Positions 37,136-48,789 of a stretch of 64,000 nucleotides of DNA are shown here, one piece after another. Source of the DNA: Sciurus carolinensis (lineage: Eukaryota; Chordata; Mammalia; Rodentia; Sciuridae). The translations under genes and the position numbers were made by a program. The DNA lies in contig NC_062213.1 in the NCBI RefSeq assembly GCF_902686445.1, positions 6,631,241 to 6,695,240 of the forward strand, written 5' to 3'. The notes below the pieces were generated by a model. That model worked only from the letters and a program-made list of their open reading frames with translations, did no database searches and had not been told where the DNA came from. Within the stretch, counting starts at the first letter, position 1; every line of letters starts with the position of its first letter.

Positions 37136-38424
37136 TAAACCTCAAATGCTGATGATATTCAGGTCATTATCTGTGACTTGCTGACTCTTCACAATTTTTG
37201 GTGATTCATCTATACCTTTTGTTTCAGTGGACACCTAAAGAGTTTGAAAAATCTATCCCCATTCCATATGCCCAACCATTTGGCAACCACATCTATCTAA
37301 GTGTAACAAGAGTATCTCTAACTCGACATGCTTAAAAGCAATGATTTTCTTTCCTAATTAAAAGTAAAAATAATAGCTATCATGTAGTTGAGAGTTAATC
37401 CCACCCTTAAGGTCCTTTATTTTTAAATTGCAGTGACAGATGAATGAGAATTGACCCAAGAAAAAGAGAAGCAAAAATTAATTGCCTTTTTGTCAGGGAT
37501 TTTTATTATTAATTATAAGAAAAGTCTTTAAGGAGCGTGGGAGATGTTGATAGCAATCTATATTGCATTTTGAAAGGTACTGTGGCCCAAGTTCAGGGAA
37601 TGGACGCAGGAAGAGGTTTAGTGCAAGAGAGGAGACAACACGTCCTTTGACAAGAGCCGGGAGGAGGGAAGTAATAGGGTCTGGGGGAAATCTTGAGCCT
37701 AGTCTCCCTGCAATTCCTCACGCCGTTGGGTGACTCTTTATGCTCTCTCAGCCTGACCACACTTGCAAATTGTTCCTGGCCTGGCCACATTTTCATGGAT
37801 CACCCAAACTCAGGGTTTCCCTCCACCTGTTTTTTTTACTGCCTTGTAAGAGGGTGGAACATTCACCCACTTGGTTAGAGCCAGGTTTTGCTGTGTCCAC
37901 CTATCCTTGAGTTTCAGAAAGTCAGTATTGGATATTTGTCTTTATGTTTTCGCTTGCTTCTGTTTGTTTTTATATTCATGACCCACCATGGATTCTGGTT
38001 GCATCAAAATTTAACCTTACTATTGAGTACCTAATAAGTTGCATGTCTCTCCTTAGGTTGTATAAATTAAGTTAAATAAATAATAATTAATGTTTGATAA
38101 AATGGATTAAGATAATAGCTAAGAGTTTCCAGAACAAAGAAGAATGAGTTAACAATCAAACAACTTCCTGATGTCGGCACGTAGAATTCACTACCTGTGA
38201 AGTTCCCTTGTGTCTAATCTATTTTGAGTTTTTCAATATTAAACAATTGATTTGAAGTCCTGAAGACTACTGAGGGAGTGTTTGGGATTATCAGCTTCTT
38301 CTACCTATTGTTATAATCTCAGCAAAGTATAGGAACGTTTCAGACAATGTCTAAATAAAATGCAATTTTAGTTTGCTTTGAGTCAAAAAGATAAATCATC
38401 ATAGAGCACCAAGAAAGAAGCTCA
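37136..38424. other. Unassigned sequence without a supported gene
   Basis: No gene or repeat recognised; frames stay under 70 codons. Confidence 0.5.
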
Positions 38425-38765
38425 TGTGTCTTAGCCTGTTTTCTGCTGTAAAACAGAAGACCTGAGACAGCAATTTATTAAGAAAGAAACTTAATTGTCA
38501 CATGGCTCTGGAGGCTGGGAAATCCAAGGGCATGACTCTGGTATTTGGCAAGAGCTTTTATGCTGTTCCATACCATTCAGAATGGCAGAAGGGCAAGAGA
38601 GGCCAGAACAAGACCAAAAGAGTATGGGGGCTGACCTTGAACTTCCGTCGGGAGCCCACTACTGAGGTCACTGCTTCACCTGTGACCACAGCACCGAAGC
38701 ACAACCAGTCCCTTATCTGACCACACACTGAACAAGTCACAGGCCATCATGGGAGGACTATTTTC
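38425..38765 (-). mobile_element. Old MaLR LTR remnant (MST/MLT1-like), antisense
   Basis: GTCTTAGCCTGTTTTCTGCT, AGCAATTTATTAAGAAAGAA, CACATGGCTCTGGAGGCTGG and TTCAGAATGGCAGAAGGGCA are in the order of an antisense MST-like LTR (U5 with 'aataaa' complement, then 'tggctggggaggcc', then 'atggcagaagg'). The U3 side is poorly matched. Confidence 0.5.
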
Positions 38766-39014
38766 CCAAGGTTTCACTCAGCACCATCTTTTTGCTTAGG
38801 GTGGCCCAGTTTGAAACTGCCTGTTTGGACACTGGCTCAGAGTAAGTTCAGCTCTCTGAAAACTCTGCCCTGAACAATTCCTTCAACTCCTTCCTAATCT
38901 TATCTGACCACCTGCAGTGACTCCTCTCACTGTGTCTGCTCTCAGCCTTTGTTCTTGGTGCAGTGCTCTGAACCTCTGTGCACCTTACCCCTTTCTTAGA
39001 CTTTGACATAAATA

Positions 39015-39064
39015 TGTGTGTGTGTATAAAATAAATGTTTTATACACACACACACACACACACA
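39015..39064. repeat. (TG)n and (AC)n arms forming a 17-bp inverted repeat
   Basis: TGTGTGTGTGTATAAAA (39015-39031), a 6-base loop TAAATG, then its exact complement (39038-39054), continuing as (AC)n to 39064. A microsatellite pair facing each other, able to form a hairpin or cruciform. Confidence 0.9.
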
Positions 39065-40189
39065 TATATATTCTGTTGTGTGGAAAATGATGCGTGACTT
39101 GATTGTTATAGATATTGGTAAATAAGATTGTAATAAAAGAATCTGATTATCTGGCTTATGGCTCCCCAGTGACACATGACTACTCAATAAATTGCAACTG
39201 ATGAAAGTGATGTGACTGGTACGTGTATTGTGATTCAATAAATTCTGACGCGTGGAAAGACACAAACATTTCTGATGCGTGTTAATGGCCGAGCTCACTC
39301 CCCACACCTGTGTGTGCTAATTTGGTGATTATAGAGGAGCAAGAGCAAGGACATCTACTTGTGCAAGAAAGTAAGAGAGATACACATTTACCAGTTTCTG
39401 CCCATTTTATTTTTGCTAGCACCTGATTGACTGAAGCAAGTCAGAGAGATGAGCTGAGCTAAGGAAGATAGAACTCTATAGGGCAGAGAGTGCAGGTGCA
39501 GGGAGGCCATGAAAGTGAGCTGTATCACTACCCCAACATCTGTCTTCTGAACCTCATTATCCACCTTCCTCCACCACACAAAATGCCTGTACACTTTCCC
39601 AAGACCTGCACAGTCTAATTGAGCTGTGCTCTTAGGTGTTCTAGAGGACGTTAACTCTAGAGAGAGGTGAGCTAGACAGACACCCCAGTGCATCAGAGGT
39701 CTCCACAGTAAAGTGTCTTCAGCTGTTCCTGTCATTCAGACTCAAGCCTTAGGATATTTTTATGTCTATCACATCCAACATGACTCTTCTTGCTTCAGAA
39801 ACCTAGGAAATAAAAACCTGGTTACCTCTCCCCATAGACGTAAGATAATACTATGAAAAAAAGACAGAATAACTGTGATTAGAATTTTCTTTCAATTAAG
39901 GGGAGAGTAGGGACACAATAGGCACTGGCCATACATGTTTCAAAATTCACCTTGACAATTATAAATTGCTGATTTTAATCTGGGGAAATTATTTTCCTGA
40001 ATCTCGGTAATGCTTCCTTAGGGACTTTCTAATGTGTTCTTTACTTCCTACTGCCTTGTCCCCTGGAAGACATTTTCTTTACCATGAACCTTGGTGTTCA
40101 CTTCTAAAGGACAGCAGCATTGGAAGACATGCCATTGAACAGGATTTTCAACTCACTTCCTCCTTGTGGAAACTTGGGTACCAAAAGGT

Positions 40190-40274
40190 TGATTTTCCCC
40201 CAGTATCATGGATAGAACTCAGGGCCTTGCACATACTTGGCAAGCATTCCACCATTGAGCTATAACCCTGGCCT
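40190..40274 (-). mobile_element. ID-type SINE, antisense
   Basis: GATAGAACTCAGGGCCTTGC, ACATACTTGGCAAGCATTCC and ACCATTGAGCTATAACCCTG are the complement of a diverged ID body. The T-rich tail on the left is short (GATTTTCCCCC). Confidence 0.75.
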
Positions 40275-40503
40275 TCCAAGAGGTCTTTTTAACATCAACC
40301 AGTTTCAATCCTTTTCAGTCTGGCCTTATAACACCTTCACCTATACAACTGCCTTACAAATTTTGTGGGCTTCCTATGAAGTTGCCTAAAATATATTTCA
40401 TTTGAGAAAAGTTTCATCTGAGATATGTCTCTCTATCTAGAGCTAATCATTCCTATTTTGAGACTGTCTTGTTGGGGGAAAATGTCCATGAGATTCCTTG
40501 AAG

Positions 40504-40706
40504 TTTTTTTTGTTTTTTTTTTTCTTCTTTTGTTACCAAGAATGGAACCATGGTGTGTTAGTACTGAACCATATCCCTGGCCCTTTTATTTTTTTATTTT
40601 GAGACAAGGGCCTTGATAAGTTGCTAAGGCTGGCTTCAAACGCGTGATCCTCCTGCCTCAGCCTCCTGAGTTGCTGGGATTACAGGCATGTGTCATTGCA
40701 CTGGCC
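40504..40706 (-). mobile_element. B1-dID composite SINE, antisense
   Basis: T-rich tail at 40504-40530, then the ID-like part (GGAACCATGGTGTGTTAGTA, CTGAACCATATCCCTGGCCC), then the B1 part (TTTTGAGACAAGGGCCTTGA, TAAGTTGCTAAGGCTGGCTT, TGATCCTCCTGCCTCAGCCT, GCTGGGATTACAGGCATGTG). The B1 part is well preserved. Second B1-dID in the window. Confidence 0.9.
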
Positions 40707-42395
40707 TCAGAGTTCTTAATCAAAGATTGCTGCTTCAACCTTGATTCATCTTTATGCCGAGTGAGTGTGTTCCTGGTAGTGTCCTTGCATTTTAGCATCT
40801 CCAGAAGATGAAAATCAGTTTTAATTTTGATTCTAGCAATTTCTGCTCCTGGTACATTCATTCTAAAGTTCACTTGCAAACGCACCATTTTTTCTTCAAC
40901 TTATCTCTTTCTTATAATCTCTTGTCATGGAAAATTATTAGCAGCTTGCTGACTTTTTAATGTTGAGCTTGGGAACCTTTTTACTCATATCTAGGAATCT
41001 ATTTGAGTATATTTTTCTAATTTCTAATCTATCATTAGAGACCTTTTAACAATTTTTTTTGTAGCTCAAAACATGGGCTGCCAGTTTTCCAGTCTCCTAA
41101 AATTTTCAGGTTGTTTTCTCAACCTCCATTAACAATTTCCTAAATATTTCGCAATACTGTGCTAATAACTGTCAAGTTCACTTGCTAGTTTCTAGCAAGG
41201 CTAATTTCTAGTCTCTTCCTACAACCTGATTTCCAAACCAAAATTATGTTTTAGGTTTTGGTTAAAAAAGTAATTCCTTGAAGTACTGATATGTTAACTA
41301 TAAGCTATTAACTCTATAATAAAATTCCCCAAAACAAAATATATTTTTGCTTCTCTTGAACCTCGAGGCTGCCTTGGGTGTTTCCACCAATTGAACCCAA
41401 GCTCAGCTGACCTTCTTCATGTATGGACAGTCAGCTGACAGGTCAGGCAGGAACTGTCTGTTATTCAAGGATGGCTTTGGATTGTAAGACTGGATTCTTG
41501 TCCACATGAACATTTATGTTTCCATATTAAAAAATCTATCTCCAATCCTAGAGTACTACATAACATTCATCTTACCCAATTCTGACTTTGTGGATCAGCA
41601 GTTTGGACTAAGCTTAGCCAGTCTTATTTGAGGTTTCCTAGTGACTCAGCAATGGTCAGATTGTCCTAGAGGACCGTATCACATCTTGCAGTCAGTGCTG
41701 GCAGTAATGATTCTTCTTTCTCTAACTGCTCTCTCAACCTCAAACAGAGTAGGTTTTGCTTGCTTTGTCCATTGAAAGACCAGGTCTCTTGGAGTGCAGT
41801 CTTGAAAGACATACAACTACAGTTCTAATGTACTAGAGGAAGTGAGCTGAAAGTCCAGTCCACATCAGGGGTGGTGCAAGAGTCCACTTCTGTTGAGAAA
41901 AAGAGCAAAGAGCTTCTGGCCATTTTCATCTACCACAATGTGTCTTGCAAATATCCTCTAAAGACTGACAATTGCAAGAAAAACAACAGAGAGCAAAGAC
42001 AAGGCGCAAGAGTGAAAACAAACCTGGAAATGAATGTACATTTTTCTACCCTCTGTTTATGTCCAATTTGCTGACTAATGTCCCACTGGTCAGAGGAAGT
42101 GACCTGGCAAAGCCTTTTTTCAGAATGGGAGTAGACTAAGGCTTAGAGAAAGAAATAGATGTATATAAAGATAAAATTGAAGAAAATAATTAGCAGAAAA
42201 GGAATGTAAGGGAAAATTAACATAATTGATCCATCACAGCTAATGGCTGGTGGGGATAAAGCACACACACAGTTCCACTTTGCTAAAATCAGATGCAGTT
42301 ATTTTAATTGAATAACTTAAGGATTTTTACCTTAGGAATAGTTCGTCAATTTAAAATCTCCACAGCTGGAATAATTTAAACTACCGTTTTCAAAG
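40707..42395. other. Unassigned sequence without a supported gene
   Basis: No gene or repeat recognised; AT-rich with short frames only. Confidence 0.5.
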
Positions 42396-42399
42396 AAAG

Positions 42400-42560
42400 T
42401 GAAAGATATGCAGAATCAAATCCTAATTCTACAATAACCAGTTGATATCAGGCAAGTTAATGCAACTCTCTGGAGTCTCAGTTTTGTCATGTATAAGAAG
42501 TGTTATCAATACCTGCCTCAATGATTTGTTTTGAAGTTTAAATTAAATAATGATGGATCA
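42400..42560 (+). repeat. MIR SINE remnant
   Basis: AGAATCAAATCCTAATTCTA, ATATCAGGCAAGTTAATGCA, CTCTGGAGTCTCAGTTTTGT and ATCAATACCTGCCTCAATGA follow the sense MIR core to its 'taaataa' end. Confidence 0.7.
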
Positions 42561-42769
42561 CAAGGTCAAACATGTTATTGTATTTTGTTCCAATATTCTA
42601 ACCCAGAACCCAGAAGATTCTAGAACCATTGTTATTCCCATCCCATTTAGATGATGTCTTTTTATGTACCAAGCCTCAGTATCCTAATGTCGACTGCAGG
42701 TTATGTCCTGAACTGTCCCGGCCCTTCCTCAAAGGACCCCTGTGTCTCCCTCAAGGAACAGCCCTTCTT

Positions 42770-42952
42770 TGTATGTCTGCTGTTCCCTCAAGTTCTGAGG
42801 ATTGCTTCCTCTCTGAAATCTTCCCTGACCCTCTACCCTGAAAAGAATGACTGCCTCCCTCTTTAGTTCTCATCAGATTCCAGAGATTTCCAGCCCACCT
42901 CCTCTTGAACAGGGCAGTATTTATTCATATGAGTCCTTTGCAACCTGATTCT
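42770..42952 (+). repeat. L2 LINE remnant, ends at an LTR
   Basis: GAGGATTGCTTCCTCTCTGA, AATCTTCCCTGACCCTCTAC, TCTCATCAGATTCCAGAGAT and GCAGTATTTATTCATATGAG are in L2 order. It breaks off at 42952 exactly where the LTR-like end begins, and matching L2 3'-end sequence occurs at 44165-44285. Confidence 0.55.
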
Positions 42953-43425
42953 TGTTAGGGGCAGTTTTGGCTCGGATAGCTCCCAGAAAAACGCTCCGCA
43001 GACACGAGGTCTCACACAAAGGACTTTATTTTTTATGCGGACAATTCACATCCGCTCGGGGAAAAGAAAGAAGAAAAAGCAAGATGGCGTGTGGCCTCTC
43101 CCAGATATTAGAATCTTGCGGGCTGGGAGGAACCAATAGCATGTTAGGACACAACGTGGGAGGCAGGAAGATTATGGCAACGTAAGCCGGAAATTCCTGT
43201 AACGTGAGAGGCAGGCTGAACGTAGCTTGACAGGGGATTGGGAAGCGGGAAATTCCTGTAATGGGAGAGAAAGGTGGCTTTATACCTTATAATTCTGAAC
43301 TTCCCTAGGGTAGACACTGAGTCGTTTTTTCTCTGTGTAACCGGGTTCTGAAGAGTTAGAACTTGGCAGGCTTCCATTGTGGAGCTATTTTTATTTTCAG
43401 CCACCAGCATTCACCACGTTCGTAA
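42953..43425 (-). mobile_element. Endogenous-retrovirus-like LTR fragment, antisense
   Basis: The left edge TGTTAGGGGCAG (42953) reads on the minus strand as an LTR end, CCCCTAACA. Minus-strand AATAAA (plus TTTATT, 43025-43030) lies 70 bases inside. The block is CpG-rich beside CpG-poor surroundings. Two copies of a GGAAATTCCTGTAA unit, 59 bases apart, contain kappa-B-like sites (43189-43197 and 43247-43256), as viral U3 enhancers often do. I see no primer-binding site next to the end and no gag, pol or env sequence, and I cannot fix the other edge or find a target-site duplication. Class II (ERVK/IAP-like) is possible but unproven. Confidence 0.5.
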
Positions 43426-44164
43426 AATTCCCTTCCCCTTTCCTTGCATTACATTCCAGCCCAGACTTGGGGGTGATTTTCAGGGGGCAGTTGCCCACTC
43501 GGTTCTGTTTCCCACTGAGCTCTGGTCCTTGGCTCTTTTCTCCCTGGTGTTCAGCTGATTGAAGTGCAACCAGAGCTTCCTCCCCTCTGTGGAATCCTCT
43601 TCTGGCTTTCATGGTCAATTTAATGAAAATGGGACGCTTTCCTAGAACGTGGCTTTCATGAAGCAGACCTGTGTGGGGAGAGTGGATCACAGAGGAGGTG
43701 AGAGCCATGAAGTGCCCCTCGCCCAGACCTCTCTTGACAACAAGGGGCCAAGGGTTGTGGTGGACTGTCGCTGGGACTAGCTGGAGGCAAATGAGCTGCC
43801 ATTTACTAAGCCCTGGACAGAGGACATGGATTGAAGTCAAGTGCTGGCTATTTTAGAACAAAGTTTCTCAAATAATTTTGTCTGCAAATTGACTAGAGGA
43901 ATATTAAGAAGATCTCTGAACATTATGCTTCAGGATTTTTGTGTGCATCCTGGGTATCAGATCTTTAATAAACCTCTTTTATTCTGTCACCCTGGTGGAG
44001 AGTGGTTGCTGAGGATTTGCACTGTACTGCTCAACATCTCTTTGGTCTCAGTTCACCTGTGTATGCAATATTAAGGGACAAAGAAACCAGGCCACAAACC
44101 ATCCAACTGCACCTCCATTGCCAGCCCCCAGGTAAGCACTGGGTAAAGGTTCACCGAAGGGAGG
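43426..44164. other. Unassigned sequence right of the LTR
   Basis: Contains a 147-codon minus-strand frame (43397-43840) with no retroviral or other domain that I recognise, opposed by plus-strand frames. TTTAATAAACCTCTTTTATT near 43970 is a plus-strand polyadenylation-signal-like stretch. It may belong to the same insertion as the LTR or be old flanking DNA. Confidence 0.4.
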
Positions 44165-44285
44165 AGTGTGTGTGATTTCCACTACATTGCATGGTGAACT
44201 CCTTGCAGTTCTGCATGACCCACACTTGGCAAGGCAGGGACTGACTTACAGGTAGCAAGGACTTAATGAATGCTTCAGAATGGAA
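44165..44285 (+). repeat. L2 LINE 3'-end remnant
   Basis: GTGAACTCCTTGCAGTTCTG, CTTGGCAAGGCAGGGACTGA and AAGGACTTAATGAATGCTTC follow the L2 3' end in order. Possibly the other half of the L2 at 42770-42952. Confidence 0.5.
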
Positions 44286-46260
44286 GTCAGATGTGGACAT
44301 CATCACCATTTTTAATTTCAATGATGCTATTCACACTGCAGAAAATACCACCATGGTCAGTATGGAGATGGCTCTTTACAATTTACAAAGTTTTTCTTTT
44401 TCTCTCAATTTTAGCATCTCTTCTGATCTTTACAACATTCTATGTGTGTCTTTCTTTCTTTTGAAATGTAAAAAGGAATTTCAGCCAGGAAAACTTCAAT
44501 GAATAGTCACCTAGTGGTTTGGAGTTAGCAGGTGTGCAGCAGAGACTGGAACTCTAACATTTGACCCCCATTATGGAAAACTCCTAGAATGCTGAGTAGT
44601 TAAATACAGGGGTGGCTACAAAAGTTAAATTATGTTTTTAAACTAAAATCTCCATAAAAGATCCATAGTGAAGCTTGATAAATAACATAAGGAAATTTTG
44701 TTTATTTTGTGAGACTGTGATGCATTTAACAACACATAAAATAAGCAAAACCAATATATAACAACAGAATAATTGTAAAAATAGATAATTATATGTTAAC
44801 TACACACAAGGTGTTACAATGAAGCAAGAATTGCTAATATAGACATTTTGCAAATGTAACTTATTGTCTCATTAGAAAAGCCCAAAGGGGAAAAAAAGAA
44901 AATTAGTCCAAAATTAGATGTTAATTAGAAATGTGTGATGAATGACTTGTTGCAGATATATAGATATTAAACAGAAATTGTAGATGTTTTACAAGTTTTC
45001 CAGGAAAATATGTGTCTTTTATTATCTTGGGTGGAAGGGAAAAAGATGGTGTATTAATTATAACTCATTTAAGGTTTTATTTTAAATGAAAGCTGAATGG
45101 GCATAAAACAAAGATTTATGCAAACAACGGCTGTTCAACAGTCAGGAGATGAGTTTCTTCATGCATGTAAAGTAACTAGCATTGGTTAGGCCACATAAGT
45201 GAAACTGGTTTGTCTTTTTTTAATGTAAGCAAAACTTAACTTTCATTATTTTTTTAAGCACCATCTATTAGTCCTAACAAAATTCAAGTCACCTTCCAAA
45301 AAGGGCAAATGGTAATCACACTTAACTGTTGCCTGCTGGAGGAGCCCCTTGGAGTAACCCCTCACTGTGAAGCTAAGAAACTTCTTATTCTCACTTCAAT
45401 AAACCATCCTGGAACCCCATGTCTCTGAGCCGTGATCATTTGGTTTGAGGTCTCCTGGACTGTGATTGTATGATGACAGATTTTTAAATTTTCTGACTTT
45501 GGTTTTGATAAAAGTAAAGTAGACTTTACAGATTTACAGATGATATCTGAAATGGGGCAGGTAGCCAGATTTAGCAAGAAATAATAAGAGAACTCTGAGA
45601 TAAATTTCAGGCAAGCAAATTTTGCTTAGTATAAGTAAAAACCAGACAATATTTTGAAATACTTTAATTAAAGCGTTAATTAATTATCCAAATTAAAATT
45701 TAATTGTACATCTGTATTTTGTGTGGCAATTCCAAATGTGGTCAGAGATAATGAACTTCTTCATGCAAACCCAGTGATTTTATGTTATATATTGTTTCTC
45801 ATTTGGGTGTGGATTGCCCAGTGATTGCTCATATAGTACAGAATGAGAAATATCTGTAGCCTAGGAATTCAGGAAAGCTCTATGTGAAGGATACTTCTTG
45901 TCCCAACTTACATTGCTGCTTCTTATTAATTTTTGTTTTAACTGTAGTTACATTTTTCCCCCTATTCTCCATACTCTGGCATCTGGGCTTTTGCTGTCTA
46001 AGGATGGACTGCCCCTCCCAGGACTGGCTAATTTTAAGAACAACATGCACCTGACCTGTGTGCTCACTTTTTTCATGCAGATCAACCATTCATATTCAAG
46101 ATGCACAACAGGCTCCTTTACTGAGCTCTCTCAACACCCTCTGCCCTAATCTTCTCAAGGCCAGGTATCAGACACCTGGAGACAGACACCTGCACCATGG
46201 AACCTACTAAAATTCTCAACTACCTTATCCTAAACCATCTCTGTGTTTCTTCCCACTGAA
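44286..46260. other. Unassigned AT-rich sequence without a supported gene
   Basis: No gene or repeat recognised. Frames stay under 85 codons. Confidence 0.5.
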
Positions 46261-46261
46261 A

Positions 46262-47660
46262 CAATAAAATATTCCATTCACAATAACCTATAAGCAAACA
46301 AACAAACTTGGGGATTTATCTAACAAAGGAGGTTTGAGACCTCTGCAATGAAAAATATAGAACATTAAAAAAGAAATTGAAGAATACCTCAGGAGATGCA
46401 AAAAACTCTCATGTTCACGGAGAGGCAGAATTACTATGGTTAAAATGCCATATTACCAACATTGTTAAACAGATTCAGTGCACTCACCATCAGAATACCA
46501 ATGGCATTCTTCACTGAACTAGAAAAAAAAAAGTCTAACATTCATTTGCAAGAAGAAAAAACCCAGAATAGCAAAGCAGTCCTAAGCAGGAAAAACAATG
46601 CTGGAAGCCTCACAATACCAGATGTCTAAGGATGTCTAAATATGCTTAGGAGTGATAGTAACAAAAACAGCATGGTATTGGCACCAAAACAGACGTAAGA
46701 TCAATAAAATAGAAGACACAAAGACAAACCCATACAGATACAGTAATCTGATACTAGACAAAGGTGCCAAAAATACTCATTGGATTGAAAACAGCCTTTT
46801 AACAAATGGTGGGAAAACTGGATACCCATATATAGATGAATGAAACTAGATCCCTATCTCTCACACTGAACAAAAGTCAACTCAAAGTGGATCAAAACCC
46901 TAGGAACTACTGCAGAAACTCTGCAACTGCTAGAAGAAAATGTACGCTCAACACTCCAACATATTGGCACAAGCATGGACTTCCTTAACAAGAGTTTTAA
47001 AGTGCTAGAAATAAAAACAAGAGTTAATAAGTGTGAAGTCATCAAATTTAAAAGCATTGAGATTTCATTTCACTGTAGTCAAAGTGGCAATTATCAAAAA
47101 TAACAAAAATTATCAAAATTTATCAAAAAATTTCTTTCTTTTTTTTTGGGGGGAGGGGTGGAATTGCCCATTAGTTCAACCACTCTGGAAAATAGTATGG
47201 AGATTCCTCAAAAAAGTAGGAATGAAACCACTATCTGACCTAGGTAGTCCAATACTTGGTAAAGATTCCAAAGGTCTAAAATCAGTATACTATAGGATAC
47301 AGCCACATCAATGTTTATAGCAGCACAATTCACAATAGCCAAGCTATGGATCCAGCCCAGGTGTCCCTCAATAGAGGAATGGATAAAGAAAATGTGGAAT
47401 ATTTACACAATGGAGTTCTACTCAGCCATAAGGAAGAATGAAATTAGGCATTTATTGGTAAATGTATAGAACTGGGACTATCATGCTAAGTGAAATAAGC
47501 CAGACTAAGAAAGCCAAAGTGGAATGCTTTCTCTGATATGTGGAAGTCTGACCAAAACATGTAAATGAATAAAAAGGTGGAGAGGTTTCATGAAAATAGA
47601 AGAGAGGTAAGTGGAGTAGAGGAAGGAGATGGAGGGACAGGGAGAGGGAAGATAGGTTTC
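46262..47660 (+). mobile_element. L1 fragment: ORF2 3' part and start of 3' UTR, decayed, with internal deletion
   Basis: Sense L1 ORF2 from GGGGATTTATCTAACAAAGG (46311) through the phrase coding TAWYWHQNRRKINKI (about 46660), GKTGYPY (about 46813) and, after a break, a segment coding QPLWKIVWRFLKKVG (about 47180), then YSAMKKE-type C-terminal sequence and GATATGTGGAAGTCTGACC (47536). Reading jumps at about 47065: several hundred bases of ORF2 between the 'INKW' region and the 'TPVRMAI'-like region are missing. Several stops and frameshifts make it a pseudogene. The end is lost in a G-rich stretch near 47660 without a clear poly(A) tail. Confidence 0.8.
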
Positions 47661-47894
47661 TAGGAACCTGTGAGGGAAGGACGTCTTCCTTCCTGGTATC
47701 CATTGCACTGTCTTGTGCCTTACCATACTCCCATTTAAGCCAATCCTGTGTACATTTTTTAAAATGATTATATTGGTAAAAGAAAGCTGAAATCATTTTT
47801 TAAAATACTGAGCATGTTAACCCAGAAAAATATCACCTCTTACTGTTCACCAGAAAAGGGCTGCCTGTATTAAGTTATCAGGTGCCAAAGAAGA

Positions 47895-48020
47895 ACCTGG
47901 GAGACCTGACATCTACGCCTGGCCCTGTAATAGCTGGCTGTGCACTTTAGCAAATCACATTTCTCCATCTCTAGGATATAGAGAAAACAGAACCCAAGCA
48001 AATATGCAGCAACATTAAGC
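47895..48020 (+). repeat. MIR-like SINE remnant
   Basis: AGAACCTGGGAGACCTGACA, CTGGCCCTGTAATAGCTGGC, TGTGCACTTTAGCAAATCAC and ATTTCTCCATCTCTAGGATA are in MIR order. Diverged. Confidence 0.5.
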
Positions 48021-48094
48021 AGAGCACAATGACCATATAAAATATATGGAAGACGCAATATAAAAATTATATAGAAGACACAATTTTTGCAAAT

Positions 48095-48295
48095 TCCAGG
48101 CCTTTGCACCTGACCTTGAGGGAGTGATCTTGCTCACCAGTGCAGCCCATCTCCTGAAGAGCCTTCACTTCACAGTGCTGTGCCTTCCTCCCTTCCTTGC
48201 CAGGCACCTACCCCATGTGTCCACTTAATGTATGGGATTCTCCTGTCCTGTTCCTGGCCAGGATTGTTATGATTTCATGCAGAAGCAGTATGTCT
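48095..48295 (+). repeat. L2 LINE remnant
   Basis: CCAGGCCTTTGCACCTGACC and the pyrimidine-rich CTTCACTTCACAGTGCTGTG, CTTCCTTGCCAGGCACCTAC, CATGTGTCCACTTAATGTAT are in L2 order. Confidence 0.5.
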
Positions 48296-48789
48296 TTCGG
48301 GTGCTATTGGAATTAAACCCAAAGCACCATATTTTCTTTCCACTGTCTCCTTAAACGTTCATGCAGGGAGAAAGAGTCTTTTTCCTTGGCTTAATTAAAA
48401 AAAATAAATGGACAGACTTCATGCCTATTCTCCTAAAACTTGATTCATTACCTTCAATTCATTTTAAGTCATAAAGTACTCAGGTTCTAATAATGAGAAT
48501 GTCCAACCTTGCTTAAAAAACAAGAAATCTACATCAATTTTAAACATCTCTGTTCTCCCTAATCTGAGCCCATGCTCTGTCTGACAGCCTTTCCCTGCTC
48601 CATGGATGGCAGGTAGGGGGTCTCACTCTTCCATCCTCCTCTCACCCCTCCCCTCTTTGTCCTAGCTGATCTCTGTGAGGTCTGAGCATGAGCAAGGGGT
48701 GCGAGCAACTCCTCACTGGATTGTTCTTTGTACTCTCTGGATAGATCCCTAAGCTTTTTCTCTGATGAATCGTGGATAGAAATTGCTTT

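Noticed and set aside
47033..47320. 95-codon open frame with QPLWKIVWRFLKKVG
   Set aside because: It is a decayed piece of L1 ORF2, annotated as part of the L1 at 46262-47660, not a separate gene.
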